A DNA stretch of 64,000 nucleotides from Leptospiraceae bacterium (lineage in GTDB: Bacteria > Spirochaetota > Leptospiria > Leptospirales > Leptonemataceae), in the NCBI GenBank assembly GCA_025059995.1, contig JANXCF010000001.1, forward strand, positions 372,001 to 436,000. Direction: 5' to 3'. Made by a program: the position numbers and the translations under genes. The notes under the pieces are model-generated. The model did no database searches and had not been told where the DNA came from. It saw only the letters and a program-made list of their open reading frames with translations. This document shows positions 31,851 through 42,485 of this stretch, piece after piece (position 1 is the stretch's first letter; every line of letters begins with the position of its first letter).

Positions 31851-32702
31851 ATGAACTCACCTCAGATTGCTATAGTTACGGGCGTTTCTTCGGGAATTGG
31901 CTTTTTTTTGGCAAATTATTTGGCTAATCATGATTTTATCGTTTATGGTATTTTGCGGAATGAGGTGAAGTTTCAAAAGAACATGGAGCAATATCAGTTT
32001 TCGAGAAAAGAAAATTTGCATATCGTTCCAATGGATGTGAGAAACTTCACCAAAACAAAAGAACTTATAAATCAAATCTATTTTAAACACAATCGCATAG
32101 ATGTTTTGGTGAACAATGCTGGATATGGTTTGTATGGTCCTTTAGAAGAACTTGATGAAAAAGAGATCCGGGATCAATTTGAAACGAACTTTTTTGCTCC
32201 AATGGTGTGGATTAAGCTTGTTTTACCAATTATGAGGAATCAACAATCAGGAAAAATTATCAACATTGCTTCAATACTGGGAAGAGTCACAATACCAACT
32301 GGGTCAGCCTATTGTTCAGCAAAACATGCATTAGTGGCTTTGTCTGAAGCTTTACGATATGAAGTATCGCCTTTCGGAATCCAAGTTTGTTCGGTAGAAC
32401 CTGGATTGGTTAGGACAGATTTCAAAGATAACATGAAATTGAGTGCTGAAATAGATCACAAAACATCACCATACTACAAACTAAATCAAAAAATTAAGCA
32501 ACAATTAGGAAGGTATCCTAACTATGCAACAAGTGCAGAAACTGCTGCAAAAAAAATTATGAATTTAATCCAAAGAGAGAATTTGCCACCACACTACTTA
32601 ATTGGTGTTGACGCAGGATTTTACTTAAATTTAAAAAATCTACTGCCAGAAGGAGTTTGGGATTTCGTTTTGAAAACCTTTACTAAAAGTGTGATGAAGT
32701 AA
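31851..32702 (+). CDS. Short-chain dehydrogenase/reductase
   Basis: This 283-residue classical SDR has the cofactor motif TGVSSGIG, NNAGYG, a catalytic Ser in the NIASILGRV region and YCSAKHA (Tyr-x3-Lys), with VEPGLVRTDF after it. It oxidises or reduces an alcohol/ketone with NAD(P); the substrate is unknown. The ATG at 31851 is chosen because SDRs start a few residues before the TGxxxGIG motif. An upstream in-frame ATG at 31806 would add 15 hydrophobic residues. The next gene begins one base after the stop. Confidence 0.9.
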   Translation: MNSPQIAIVTGVSSGIGFFLANYLANHDFIVYGILRNEVKFQKNMEQYQFSRKENLHIVPMDVRNFTKTKELINQIYFKHNRIDVLVNNAGYGLYGPLEELDEKEIRDQFETNFFAPMVWIKLVLPIMRNQQSGKIINIASILGRVTIPTGSAYCSAKHALVALSEALRYEVSPFGIQVCSVEPGLVRTDFKDNMKLSAEIDHKTSPYYKLNQKIKQQLGRYPNYATSAETAAKKIMNLIQRENLPPHYLIGVDAGFYLNLKNLLPEGVWDFVLKTFTKSVMK

Positions 32703-32703
32703 A

Positions 32704-35700
32704 ATGCCAACAAAGAAAACGAAAGAGAAAAAAGAACCAAAAAAAAACATTAAAACCCTAACTAAAAAAGAACCCAATTCTATACAAATTTTTGAAAAAC
32801 TTTTAAAAAAAGACTTTGTAAGACTTGATGATTTAATAACAGAATTACAACAAACATTCAAAGAAATTTATTTATTCTATGCGAATACTAATTATGAGTT
32901 CATCAAAATCTATCAGTGGAAAAATCGTTTTGAAGCTCAAAATTTGTCTGATGGATTTGAATCTAGTCAAGTCAAATCTTTAAAAACAAAAACACAGACT
33001 GGACCCCTTGTTTTGCTTTCAAATGAAGAAATTCAAAACATTTTAAGTTCGGAGTTGTCTGAGTCATCTTTTAGAATTTTGATTGATGTTTCTTTTTTTT
33101 CTGAAGATGAAGCAATCTATTTGATACTTTCGACAGAGAAAAAACCAAAAATTACCAAAAAAGATCAGCAAGTGATAAAACAATGGACAATCAAATATTC
33201 TACTTTGTTTTTGAAAGATTATTTCCAAAATTTTGTTTTGGAGCTCCGAAGCCACTTTGAAAAAGAAAAAGAAGAAATCGAAAGTAAACACAAAAGAACC
33301 TATGAAAACCTAAAAAGAGCTCAGAAAGAACAAGAAGAGAAATTCCAAAGTCAAATCGAAAAACAAAATCAAGAGTGGGAAGATCAAAGAAAAAAATTCC
33401 AGTCGGAGATTCAAAATCTACGAGATATCGTAAAAAACAAAGAAAACGAAATCCAAACCCTGCAAAAGAACTTGGACCAAGAGCAAAAAGAAAAAGCAGA
33501 GCTAAAAGACAAGGTTTTATCGTTAGAAAATGAATTAGAACTACTTCGAAAAGAATTTGAAGAATCAAGACAAACATTCCAAGTAGAAGAGACAAGATTA
33601 AAGCAAGAAATCAAAGAAAAAGAAGATACTATAAAAGAACTTGAGGAGACTCAGAAGACACAAACAAATTTAATTCAAAAATTAGAAAAAGAAGTTCAAG
33701 ATTTGCAAACACAACTGCAATCCAAAACTCTTGAATTTAATGAACAAAGTAAAAGACTTTTAGAAACAATACAATACAAAGAAGAGACAATAAAAAACTT
33801 AGAGCTGACTATAGAAGAAAAAAAAGAAATCATACAGTATAAACAGCAAACCATTGAAAAAATAGAAAAAGAACTTCAAAATACAAAAGAATATCTTCAA
33901 GAAACCATTACAAACTACGAAGGAAAGATCAAAGAAATAGTAAATACTTATCAAAAAAATTTAGAAGAAAAAGAACAAGAAAAGAGGTATTTAAACGAAA
34001 AATATCAAAACCAAATCCAAGAACTCAACGAGCAAATACAAAATCTCATTCAGGATTTTCAACAAAAAGAAAAGGAGTTCCTCCAAAAACAGAAGGACTT
34101 AGAAAACCAACTACAAGAACAGAAAACCGAAAATCAACAATTAAACGATCAAGTTAGTCAATTGAAAAACGAAATTTCTGAAAAAAACCAGAAGATAGAA
34201 GAGTTTGACTTACTTCTTAAATCCAAAGAAAAAGAAATACAAGATAAAAATACCATCATTACCAACAATCAAGAAAAGATACAAAAATTAGAAGAAACTT
34301 TGCTGGAAAAGATAGCACGAATAGAAGAATTAGAGAAAAATATAAAAGGAAAAGAAGATCAGATCCTCAAACTCCTTCAAGAGCATCAAAGTGAAGTTCA
34401 AAAGCTTCATCAACAAATAAGTCAATTCAAAGAAGAAATTGCTTTGCTAAAAACAGCCATTCAAGAAAAAGAAAACGTTCTCCAAGAAAAAACAAAAGAA
34501 ATCGAAGATTTAGAAAAACAAAATCAAAGTTTAAAAGATAAAATAGAAGAAAAAGTATCGGAATATCAAAAACTTCAAAAAGAATTACAAGAAGCGCAGT
34601 TTCAATATGAGCAATTAGAAAAAACGCTACAAAAAACAAAAGAAGATTATGAGGCTATACTTCAAGAAAAACAAAATGTGATTAATCTTTTGGAAAAAGA
34701 AAAAGATGAGCTTTTGCAAAAAGTTGGTGAACTCAGGCAGAATATTGATGGTTTACACGAAAGTTTATCCAAAAAAGAAAAAGAAATCAACAATCTTCAA
34801 GAGGCATATCAAAAGGAACTTCAAGAATGGACTCAAAAAGTAGATAGTTTGAATTTCGAAATTCAGAATTTACATCATGAAATTCAAAAACGTGAGGAAG
34901 AAATAAAAGAAAAACAAAGACAAATACAAAATTTAGAAAAAATCTTAGATGCCAATCATCAAGAAAAACAAGAACTTTTAATAGAAATCCAAAATCAAAA
35001 AGAACAGTTCCAACAAAAACAAGAGGAAATCATCAAAAAATCAGAAAAAATAGAAAGTTTAGAAAGGGAAATCCAAGACAAGTCTCAGCAGATCCAGACT
35101 TTACAAAATCAATATAAAACACTCGATGAGCAAAAAAGAGAATTAGAAAATGAATACGATCATTTAAAACAAATTCTGAAGGAAAAAGAAGATGTCATAT
35201 TAGCTTTGCAGAAGGAATTATCAAATCATCAGGATTTGTTAAAGGAAAGTCGTGAAGTATACAAGGAGCTCCAAGAAAGTTATGAACAATTAAAAAACAC
35301 TTATGAAGAAAAAGAAAGGTTGTGGTTAGAAGAGAAAGAAGAAAAAGAAGCGACCATAAGGGATTTAACGGAGGAGTTGAAAGTTCTTCGAGGTGAGGTT
35401 GAAAGACACTTAATCACGATTGAAGGAAAGCAGAAGGAGATCAACGAGTTAACTCAAAGTTATGATTTATTAAGTAATCAGTTTGAGAGGGAAAAGACAA
35501 CATGGTTAGAAGAAAAAGCTGCATTGGAAGATAAAGTCAGCCAACTACAACACGAAATAGAAAATCTGCAAAGAGAGATAGATGAAAAGAAACAACAATT
35601 AGAGGAAAAACAAAAAGAAATAGAAGATCTTATTCAAAATTATGATTCATTAAATGCTTTGTTTGAAAAAGAAAAGAGCGAATGGAATTTAGAAAAAGAA

Positions 35701-38085
35701 CAATTAAATCAAACGATAAATCAGCTTCAAAACGAAAAAAGTCATCTTGAGCAAACCTTATCAGAAAAAAACCAAAAGATAGAGGAATTGCTCCAAACCA
35801 TAGAGCTTCGAATAAAAGAAATACAAGAATTGAAAGAGTTTTATCAAAAAGAGATAGAAAAGATCAATCAAAAGTATCAAAATGAAATCAAAGAGAAAGA
35901 AGAGTTTATTGAAACTCAGATTCAATATTTTGAAGGAATCATTTCCGAAAAACAAAGTCAGATTGATAACTTAGAAGAAGAAAGAAATAAGCTACAAAAT
36001 GAGATTTATCAGCAAAAGGATACGATAAAAGCATTGGAAGATCATCTTCAGCAAAAAAGGAAAGAACTGGAAGAAACAAAAAGAGAGTATGAAAATAAAA
36101 TCATCAAGATTGAACAAGATAATCTGAAAATTGTAGAGGAATTAAATCAAAATATCAAAGAGATACAAAAAATCAATTTCGAACTAAAAGAAGAATTGGA
36201 AAGAAAGCAAACCATCATCACAAGTCATGAGCAAACAATCAAGAATTATCAACAGACGGTAGAAGATTTGAAAAAAAACATACATGATTTAGAAGAAAAG
36301 ATTTACAATCTACAAATGGAAATTCAACTAAAAGAAAGAGAAAAACAGGATCTATTGGCAGAATACAAAAATCACATTTCTTTTCTGCAAGAAAATCATC
36401 AAAAAGAAATCAAAAGATTACAAGTAGAACTTAGCGAATTATCCCAAAAAAAAGATGAATTCGAAAAGCTAACGGAACAACTCAAAAATACATTAAACAA
36501 AAAAGAAAATACTATTCAAACCTTAGAAAAAGAAATCAAAAGTGAAATCCAGAAATATCAATCACTACAAAAATCCTATGAGTTACTCGAGATCGAACTG
36601 AAAGAAGAAAAAGAACTGATAAAAGAAAAGAATGAACAAATTCGTAAGTATCATTCTCAAATCCAACATTTGGAACGAGAAATTCAACAAAAACAAAATA
36701 TGATAGTCAACTTTGACAATGAAATCTATGTTTTAAAAACTTCATTAACAGAAAAAGAAAAAGAAATTGAAAAACAAAAAGAAAACATAAACAAACTTCT
36801 TTCTGAAAAAGAAAATTATATCCATCAAATTCAAGGGCTAATTTCAGAGTTGAGTCATAGTCAAGAGAGAGTTCAACAACTTACCATTGAGTTAGAAAAG
36901 AGTTTAAGCAGAGAAAAATATTCAAAAGAACTGGGGAAAGTAATCATCAATTCCATTCAATCCCTTTCTGAAATATCTGGTTTTTATGAACGATTGGAAT
37001 ATGTTAAGAATTCTATTTTCCAGAGTTCATATAAACGATACACAATTTTTCAGCTCGTTGAGGATAAGCTTTTATATTATTCTTCGAGTGAAAAGCTACC
37101 GAAATTTTATTTAAATATCAGTGATACGATTTTTGGTGAAGTCATCACAGAAAGAGAAATCAAGGTCTTCGAGAAAGAAAAAGGAATAGAGCCATTTGAA
37201 TTTACACAAGTACCCAATCATATATTTTTTTACGAAGAAAAAGAATATCAAGCCATAGAAAAGATAATATCTTCTTCTAAAGAAAGTTGGGAATTTTATG
37301 TAGTGGTTCCTTTTGTTGTAAATAATACTACCACAGCTGTCGATGTTTTTGTTTTTGATCAAGATGTTTTGAACGAAGAAAAACTTTACATCCTGAAAAA
37401 TTTGATTCCTATTTTATCTATTACATTTGAATACGAAAAGATTTCTCAACAAAAGAAATTTTTTGAAGATTTAGTCGAAGAATACTACACAATCAATCAA
37501 ATATTCGGGAAAAAATTCAAAAAAGCAAAAGAGTTTTTAGAACGAAAAAGTAGCACAAAAGAAAAATCTAAAATTTTATCAAAAGAGGATTTGGTGGCTT
37601 TCCTCTATGAGGAACTTTTAAGAATCTATCATTTTCAAAGTGATGATTGGAGCAAAGAGCACTATTTAGAAGAAATAAAGAAAATTCAAAAGATCATATC
37701 GTATTCTGAGTTCATTTTGAAGTTCCCAACAGAAGAAGAGATTTTAAAAGCTTTAGATATCATAGAACAAAAATTCAAGAATCATGAACAATATATATTC
37801 TGGATTTTCCTTGAGTTTTTGTTGAATTCTATCTTACACAGTGATGGGAAGATTTTTGGGATGGAATTTTATGATAATGATAAATGGTTTCGTTGGTCAT
37901 TATATGATGACGGTGAAGGTATTTTGAGAAAAGCTGGGGAATACTATCCAAAGAATGGAGATGGCATTCCTATGTTAATTTCCATGTCCAAGATTTTAGG
38001 TTCGTATTTTTACATCACGAAAGGTCCCGAAGGATTTGGAACAAAACTAAACTTCCAATGGGTGAAAAACCCAATAGAGCCCTAA
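32704..38085 (+). CDS. Giant coiled-coil protein with GAF-like and GHKL-ATPase-like ends
   Basis: The 1793-residue protein has a basic tail and a ~150-residue globular N-domain (about 30-178, GAF-like by eye). It continues with a Lys/Glu/Gln-rich coiled coil of ~1230 residues (178-1405), a second GAF-like domain (about 1410-1585) and a C-terminal GHKL-like region (about 1640-1793). The last has an N-box LEFLLNSILHSDG (Asn 1708), DDGEGI (1735-1740) and NGDGIPML. No histidine-kinase phospho-acceptor segment, transmembrane helix or signal peptide is seen, so it should be cytoplasmic. It might be a scaffold whose ATPase end acts like an anti-sigma or histidine kinase. The family is not one I know. 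Confidence 0.75.
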   Translation: MPTKKTKEKKEPKKNIKTLTKKEPNSIQIFEKLLKKDFVRLDDLITELQQTFKEIYLFYANTNYEFIKIYQWKNRFEAQNLSDGFESSQVKSLKTKTQTGPLVLLSNEEIQNILSSELSESSFRILIDVSFFSEDEAIYLILSTEKKPKITKKDQQVIKQWTIKYSTLFLKDYFQNFVLELRSHFEKEKEEIESKHKRTYENLKRAQKEQEEKFQSQIEKQNQEWEDQRKKFQSEIQNLRDIVKNKENEIQTLQKNLDQEQKEKAELKDKVLSLENELELLRKEFEESRQTFQVEETRLKQEIKEKEDTIKELEETQKTQTNLIQKLEKEVQDLQTQLQSKTLEFNEQSKRLLETIQYKEETIKNLELTIEEKKEIIQYKQQTIEKIEKELQNTKEYLQETITNYEGKIKEIVNTYQKNLEEKEQEKRYLNEKYQNQIQELNEQIQNLIQDFQQKEKEFLQKQKDLENQLQEQKTENQQLNDQVSQLKNEISEKNQKIEEFDLLLKSKEKEIQDKNTIITNNQEKIQKLEETLLEKIARIEELEKNIKGKEDQILKLLQEHQSEVQKLHQQISQFKEEIALLKTAIQEKENVLQEKTKEIEDLEKQNQSLKDKIEEKVSEYQKLQKELQEAQFQYEQLEKTLQKTKEDYEAILQEKQNVINLLEKEKDELLQKVGELRQNIDGLHESLSKKEKEINNLQEAYQKELQEWTQKVDSLNFEIQNLHHEIQKREEEIKEKQRQIQNLEKILDANHQEKQELLIEIQNQKEQFQQKQEEIIKKSEKIESLEREIQDKSQQIQTLQNQYKTLDEQKRELENEYDHLKQILKEKEDVILALQKELSNHQDLLKESREVYKELQESYEQLKNTYEEKERLWLEEKEEKEATIRDLTEELKVLRGEVERHLITIEGKQKEINELTQSYDLLSNQFEREKTTWLEEKAALEDKVSQLQHEIENLQREIDEKKQQLEEKQKEIEDLIQNYDSLNALFEKEKSEWNLEKEQLNQTINQLQNEKSHLEQTLSEKNQKIEELLQTIELRIKEIQELKEFYQKEIEKINQKYQNEIKEKEEFIETQIQYFEGIISEKQSQIDNLEEERNKLQNEIYQQKDTIKALEDHLQQKRKELEETKREYENKIIKIEQDNLKIVEELNQNIKEIQKINFELKEELERKQTIITSHEQTIKNYQQTVEDLKKNIHDLEEKIYNLQMEIQLKEREKQDLLAEYKNHISFLQENHQKEIKRLQVELSELSQKKDEFEKLTEQLKNTLNKKENTIQTLEKEIKSEIQKYQSLQKSYELLEIELKEEKELIKEKNEQIRKYHSQIQHLEREIQQKQNMIVNFDNEIYVLKTSLTEKEKEIEKQKENINKLLSEKENYIHQIQGLISELSHSQERVQQLTIELEKSLSREKYSKELGKVIINSIQSLSEISGFYERLEYVKNSIFQSSYKRYTIFQLVEDKLLYYSSSEKLPKFYLNISDTIFGEVITEREIKVFEKEKGIEPFEFTQVPNHIFFYEEKEYQAIEKIISSSKESWEFYVVVPFVVNNTTTAVDVFVFDQDVLNEEKLYILKNLIPILSITFEYEKISQQKKFFEDLVEEYYTINQIFGKKFKKAKEFLERKSSTKEKSKILSKEDLVAFLYEELLRIYHFQSDDWSKEHYLEEIKKIQKIISYSEFILKFPTEEEILKALDIIEQKFKNHEQYIFWIFLEFLLNSILHSDGKIFGMEFYDNDKWFRWSLYDDGEGILRKAGEYYPKNGDGIPMLISMSKILGSYFYITKGPEGFGTKLNFQWVKNPIEP

Positions 38086-38129
38086 CTAAAATTGTTTGAT
38101 AATCTTTTTTTTGATTAAGTTTTGGTTCT

Positions 38130-40745
38130 ATGACTTATCCGTTCAAGACCATAGAAAAAAAATGGCAGGAATATTGGGAAACCAAAAAAACCTTCAAAAC
38201 CACTGAAGATCCAACCAAACCCAAGTTTTATGTATTGGATATGTTTCCTTATCCGTCGGCTCAGGGATTACATGTGGGACACCCTGAAGGATACACGGCT
38301 ACGGACATCATCGCAAGATACAAAAGACACAGGGGATATAATGTGCTTCATCCCATGGGTTGGGATGCCTTTGGTTTACCTGCAGAGCGTTATGCCATGC
38401 AAACGGGGATTCATCCTGCCATTACTACGAAAAAAAACATAGAGAACTTCAAACGGCAATTAAAGTCTCTTGGATTTTCTTATGACTGGGATCGAGAGAT
38501 AGACACAACAGATCCGAAGTACTATAAATGGACCCAGTGGATTTTTTTGAAAATCTTTAATTCATATTACGATCCCATTCTAAAAAAAGCAAGACCGATT
38601 GAGGAATTACCTATACCTGAGGAACTCAATCAGCCCGGAAAAGAAAAAGAACGAGAAGACTATATCAATCGCCATCGATTAGCCTATATCCAAGAAGCTC
38701 CTGTAAACTATTCACCAGAACTGGGGACAGTGTTAGCAAACGAAGAAGTGGAAGAATGGACCTCAAAAGGTTATACCGTAGTTCGGAAGTCCATGAAGCA
38801 ATGGATGCTTCGAATTACTGCTTATGCTGAACGGTTATTAGAAGATTTGAAACTTGTTGATTGGCCTGAAAGCACCGTAGAGCTGCAAAAAAACTGGATT
38901 GGTCGATCCGAAGGAGCCATTATCTATTTTGATTTTGATAGAACTTCAAAAAAAGCTTTAAAAGAAAAAGGCTTACCAACTTACTTAGAAGTATTTACTA
39001 CAAGACCGGATACCTTGTTTGGTGTGACATACATGGTCGTTGCCCCCGAACATCCTGTTGTTCCCGTCATCACACGAAAAAAATATAAAAAACAAGTTGA
39101 AGCATATATCGAAAACACTCTCAGAAAAACAGATTTGGAAAGAACCTCAAAAGGAATAGAGGCAGAAAAGACTGGGGTATTTACGGGAGCTTATGTTCAT
39201 CATCCTTTCACGAATGAGAAGATTCCTATCTGGATTTCAGATTACGTTTTGATGTCGTATGGAACTGGAGCTATTATGGCGGTTCCTGCTCACGATCAGA
39301 GGGATTTTCTTTTTGCTAAAACTTTTGGTCTTCCTATAAAGACTGTGGTTTCACCTGATGGGAATCCCGATTTCGAAGTTCAAGACGAAGCCTTCGTGGA
39401 GGAAGGTATAAACATCAATTCTGATTTTCTTAATGGATTACCTACAAAAGAAGCCAAAAAAGTGATGATTCAAGAACTCGAGAAGCCTAAAAAAAATAAA
39501 CAAATAAAAGGAAAATTTCATGTTTCCTACAAACTAAGAGATTGGCTTTTCTCTCGACAAAGATATTGGGGAGAACCCATCCCCATTAGTTTTGATGAAA
39601 ATGGGTTTTATGTTCCTGAGGATGAAAAAAATCTTCCTTTGGAGTTGCCACCATCTGAGGATTTTAAACCCGTTGAGACAGGAGAATCCCCCTTGGCGAA
39701 AATCAAGGATTGGGTGGAATATGAACACCCAGTCTTAAAAAAGAAACTACGACGTGAAACTAATACCATGCCACAATGGGCTGGAAGTTGTTGGTATTAC
39801 TTGCGTTATATTGATCCTCACAATGACAAAGAGATGGTAAATCCAGAAAAAGAAAAATACTGGATGCAACCTAATGGTGTGGATCTCTACATTGGTGGTG
39901 CTGAACATGCAGTTTTACACTTGCTATATGCGCGATTTTGGCACAAGGTTCTATACGATTTAGGATATGTTTCTACTCCTGAGCCTTTTTATAAATTGGT
40001 TCATCAAGGAATCATTCTTGGCGAGGATGGACAGAAGATGTCGAAATCTAGAGGAAACGTGATTAACCCTGATGACGTGATTGATGCATATGGAGCTGAT
40101 ACCTTTCGTATGTATGAGATGTTCATGGGTCCTCTTGAGGTGGTCAAGCCATGGTCATCAAAAGCAATTGAAGGAGTATTTCGGTTTTTATCGAGGGTTT
40201 TTCGTTTTTATACCCTTGAGGAGAGCGGAAACTATCGCATCAATCCTGAAATTTTAGAAGAACCTGACAAAGCTTACGTTTCCGAACGAGATTATTGGAT
40301 AAATCTTACGATAAAAAATGTAACCGAAAACATAGAAAAAATTCGATTTAACAAAGCAATTAGTGACATGATGATTTTTATGAACGAGGCATACAAGATC
40401 AAAAAAATAGGGAGAAAAGCCGCCGAAGATTTCGTGATTCTTTTATCTCCGTTTGCCCCTCATTTGGCGGAAGAATTATGGGAGCTCTTGGGACATAAAG
40501 AAACGATTGCTTACGTTCCTTGGCCAAATTACGATGAAGAAAAAATCAAACGACAAGAAGTAGAAATTGTATTTCAAGTCAATGGTAAAATCAGAGCCAA
40601 AAAGATGCTTCCTTTAGATTTAGAAGAAAATGAACTTGAAAAAGAAGCTCTAAGCGAACAAAATGTGCAAAAACACATATCAGGAAAATCTATCATCAAA
40701 ATCATCACCGTAAAAAACAAATTAGTAAACATTGTCGTAAAATGA
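38130..40745 (+). CDS. leuS: Leucyl-tRNA synthetase
   Basis: This 871-residue class I synthetase has the HIGH motif in [18 protein letters not shown] in [17 protein letters not shown], and the CP1 editing domain with [21 protein letters not shown] and [16 protein letters not shown] (Asp that checks mischarged tRNA). It also has the [14 protein letters not shown] segment and the C-terminal VQVNGK domain. It attaches leucine to tRNA-Leu. No Shine-Dalgarno site or T-box leader precedes it. The following lipoprotein gene overlaps the stop by four bases, so the two are translated together. Confidence 0.98.
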   Translation: MTYPFKTIEKKWQEYWETKKTFKTTEDPTKPKFYVLDMFPYPSAQGLHVGHPEGYTATDIIARYKRHRGYNVLHPMGWDAFGLPAERYAMQTGIHPAITTKKNIENFKRQLKSLGFSYDWDREIDTTDPKYYKWTQWIFLKIFNSYYDPILKKARPIEELPIPEELNQPGKEKEREDYINRHRLAYIQEAPVNYSPELGTVLANEEVEEWTSKGYTVVRKSMKQWMLRITAYAERLLEDLKLVDWPESTVELQKNWIGRSEGAIIYFDFDRTSKKALKEKGLPTYLEVFTTRPDTLFGVTYMVVAPEHPVVPVITRKKYKKQVEAYIENTLRKTDLERTSKGIEAEKTGVFTGAYVHHPFTNEKIPIWISDYVLMSYGTGAIMAVPAHDQRDFLFAKTFGLPIKTVVSPDGNPDFEVQDEAFVEEGININSDFLNGLPTKEAKKVMIQELEKPKKNKQIKGKFHVSYKLRDWLFSRQRYWGEPIPISFDENGFYVPEDEKNLPLELPPSEDFKPVETGESPLAKIKDWVEYEHPVLKKKLRRETNTMPQWAGSCWYYLRYIDPHNDKEMVNPEKEKYWMQPNGVDLYIGGAEHAVLHLLYARFWHKVLYDLGYVSTPEPFYKLVHQGIILGEDGQKMSKSRGNVINPDDVIDAYGADTFRMYEMFMGPLEVVKPWSSKAIEGVFRFLSRVFRFYTLEESGNYRINPEILEEPDKAYVSERDYWINLTIKNVTENIEKIRFNKAISDMMIFMNEAYKIKKIGRKAAEDFVILLSPFAPHLAEELWELLGHKETIAYVPWPNYDEEKIKRQEVEIVFQVNGKIRAKKMLPLDLEENELEKEALSEQNVQKHISGKSIIKIITVKNKLVNIVVK

Positions 40746-41860
40746 AGAGGTTTTTCTGGATTTTTGTGATTTTATTCTCTTGTTCAACAGATTTAAACGA
40801 ACAATACTTGAATTTAGAAGAAAAAGCTAAAAATGCCATTTTACAACAAGATCAAAAGAAAATAGCTAAGATTTTAGAAAAATTAAAAGAACTACAAAAA
40901 AAGGAATTGGAAGGGAAAATTCAGGAAATCGAAAAATTTTCAGAAAGTCAAAGTTTGTTTACGTTTCTATCTCCATCAAGAAGGGTTTTTTTATTTGGAA
41001 AAGAAGATCAAATTCAGATTTTCTTTTATGGTAAAATTTTTCCTACTGACGTTAAAGTTCCTGATGAGGTTTTTTCTTCTTTTAGCGGTGAGTTTTGGAT
41101 ATTTCGTTATAAGCAAAATCATATTTGTCAAGATGTCTTTTATTCCCTAAAAATATCAAAAGAACGAAGTGAATTCCAGCAAATCAAAGAGTTTGCGGGT
41201 GTGTGTAATCCTATCGTAATCACTGATACAGGGAATATATATGAATTAAAAGATCAAAAAGAGGTTTGGAATAAAATTACTTCTACTGTTGCCTTAAGAT
41301 CGAATCAGTTTCCTAAGCTTTTCAAAAAAAACTCGAGTTATATGTATTTTTTCCCTGTTCCTGAAAAAGGATTTTGGATTTTCTATGGAAATATTGGTTA
41401 TTATGAGCTCTTTTATTTTAACGAGAAATCCTTAAGGTTGGTTTATAAAGGGATTGCTTTACCAAAGGTTTATTATGCTATTTACGAACTTTTTCAGGAG
41501 CATACTTCGTCAGAGAATTATTATTTCGTTTTTACCGGTGGGGCTGGTCAGTATTCTTTGACGGGATTTCGACTTCCCGATGAATTATGGAAAAGCTTTA
41601 ATGTAGAATACAAAGAAAACTATGTGTATATCACCAATCAAGATTATTTTCTTTACTCCGATGAAGATAGTTTATATCTTTTGAATCCTAAGACATCCAA
41701 AGAAATTCAGCTACCCATCTACTTGAACGACTACTTTGTTTATGATAACTATCTGATTTTTCTCACTCATCAGGGACTTTACCTGCGGAAGGAACCTTTT
41801 AGTAATTTAGAAAGAAAGATTTTTCTACTGAAAGAAGAATTGTTATATTCAATACGATAA
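40742..41860 (+). CDS. Predicted lipoprotein of unknown function
   Basis: The 372-residue protein begins [15 protein letters not shown], a signal peptide with a spirochaete-type lipobox (LFSC, Cys about residue 14). A helical, Lys/Gln-rich stretch (about 20-75) follows. The remainder is a beta-rich region with repeated FxxG/YxxF-like blocks and many aromatic residues, possibly a propeller-like fold. I recognise no family. It would be lipid-anchored outside the inner membrane. It overlaps leuS by ATGA. Confidence 0.7.
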   Translation: MKRFFWIFVILFSCSTDLNEQYLNLEEKAKNAILQQDQKKIAKILEKLKELQKKELEGKIQEIEKFSESQSLFTFLSPSRRVFLFGKEDQIQIFFYGKIFPTDVKVPDEVFSSFSGEFWIFRYKQNHICQDVFYSLKISKERSEFQQIKEFAGVCNPIVITDTGNIYELKDQKEVWNKITSTVALRSNQFPKLFKKNSSYMYFFPVPEKGFWIFYGNIGYYELFYFNEKSLRLVYKGIALPKVYYAIYELFQEHTSSENYYFVFTGGAGQYSLTGFRLPDELWKSFNVEYKENYVYITNQDYFLYSDEDSLYLLNPKTSKEIQLPIYLNDYFVYDNYLIFLTHQGLYLRKEPFSNLERKIFLLKEELLYSIR

Positions 41861-41870
41861 TCAATCAAGG

Positions 41871-42485
41871 ATGAGGTTTATTTTATTTTGGTTGTTGATT
41901 TTGTTTGTCCTTACTTGTAAAAAACCAGAAGACAAAGCAAAGTTAAGTATTTTTGGTTTGAATTTGGTTGGCAATTTTGGGAATTACTATTATTTCGAAG
42001 GAGAGATAGATAAGGAAATTTCTCCTTATTGTGGTGAGGTGAAGAAAAAACCAACCTCTGAGTCATCAAAAAAAGAAACCTCTCCGACCCAGTATGATAT
42101 TGACTCTTTTCTTCAGTTTAAGTGGGGGGATTATGTTCAATTGCGATTTACTTATGACCCTCAAAGAAAGAAGTTTTCTTTGACCCCAACAACTACAGCC
42201 GTATCAATTTGTAAAACCTCAGACTTTATCAATTGTAATCCGAATGGAACAGCTCAGTGCGAAACAGCGGATGGGATAAAGTGTGGTGGAACAAAAACTT
42301 TTATTTTTGTGGGAGTTTTGAATCCTTTCGTATTTCAAGCTGTTTCTGGCACTATTGATTGGAGCAAAGGATTCATTTTGAGTAGTGATGATAGATATGT
42401 TCAAAGAGCAAACCTGGAGTTCTTTATGGTAGACAAGGACAGAAATGTCTTAGAGGGAAGAATCACATGTAATTCAAAGTTTTGA
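41871..42485 (+). CDS. Predicted lipoprotein of unknown function
   Basis: The 204-residue protein starts with a short signal peptide ending in FVLTC, with Cys at about residue 16 as the lipidated residue. A Lys/Ser-rich linker lies at about 60-75. Five further cysteines (one at about 39, four at about 108-137 in CKTSDFINC, CETADGIKC) suggest disulphides in an exported beta domain. No family is recognised. It follows the previous lipoprotein by ten bases. Its last 12 bases overlap the 3' end of the hydrolase gene on the other strand. Confidence 0.7.
   Translation: MRFILFWLLILFVLTCKKPEDKAKLSIFGLNLVGNFGNYYYFEGEIDKEISPYCGEVKKKPTSESSKKETSPTQYDIDSFLQFKWGDYVQLRFTYDPQRKKFSLTPTTTAVSICKTSDFINCNPNGTAQCETADGIKCGGTKTFIFVGVLNPFVFQAVSGTIDWSKGFILSSDDRYVQRANLEFFMVDKDRNVLEGRITCNSKF

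Noticed and set aside
33200-33595. 131-residue minus-strand ORF inside the coiled-coil gene
   Set aside because: It is a shadow caused by the purine-rich coding strand, with a low-complexity translation and no ribosome site.
33226-36920. Tandem repeats or a CRISPR array in the coiled-coil region
   Set aside because: The periodicity is a coiled-coil heptad in protein; DNA units are not exact and have no fixed spacer length.
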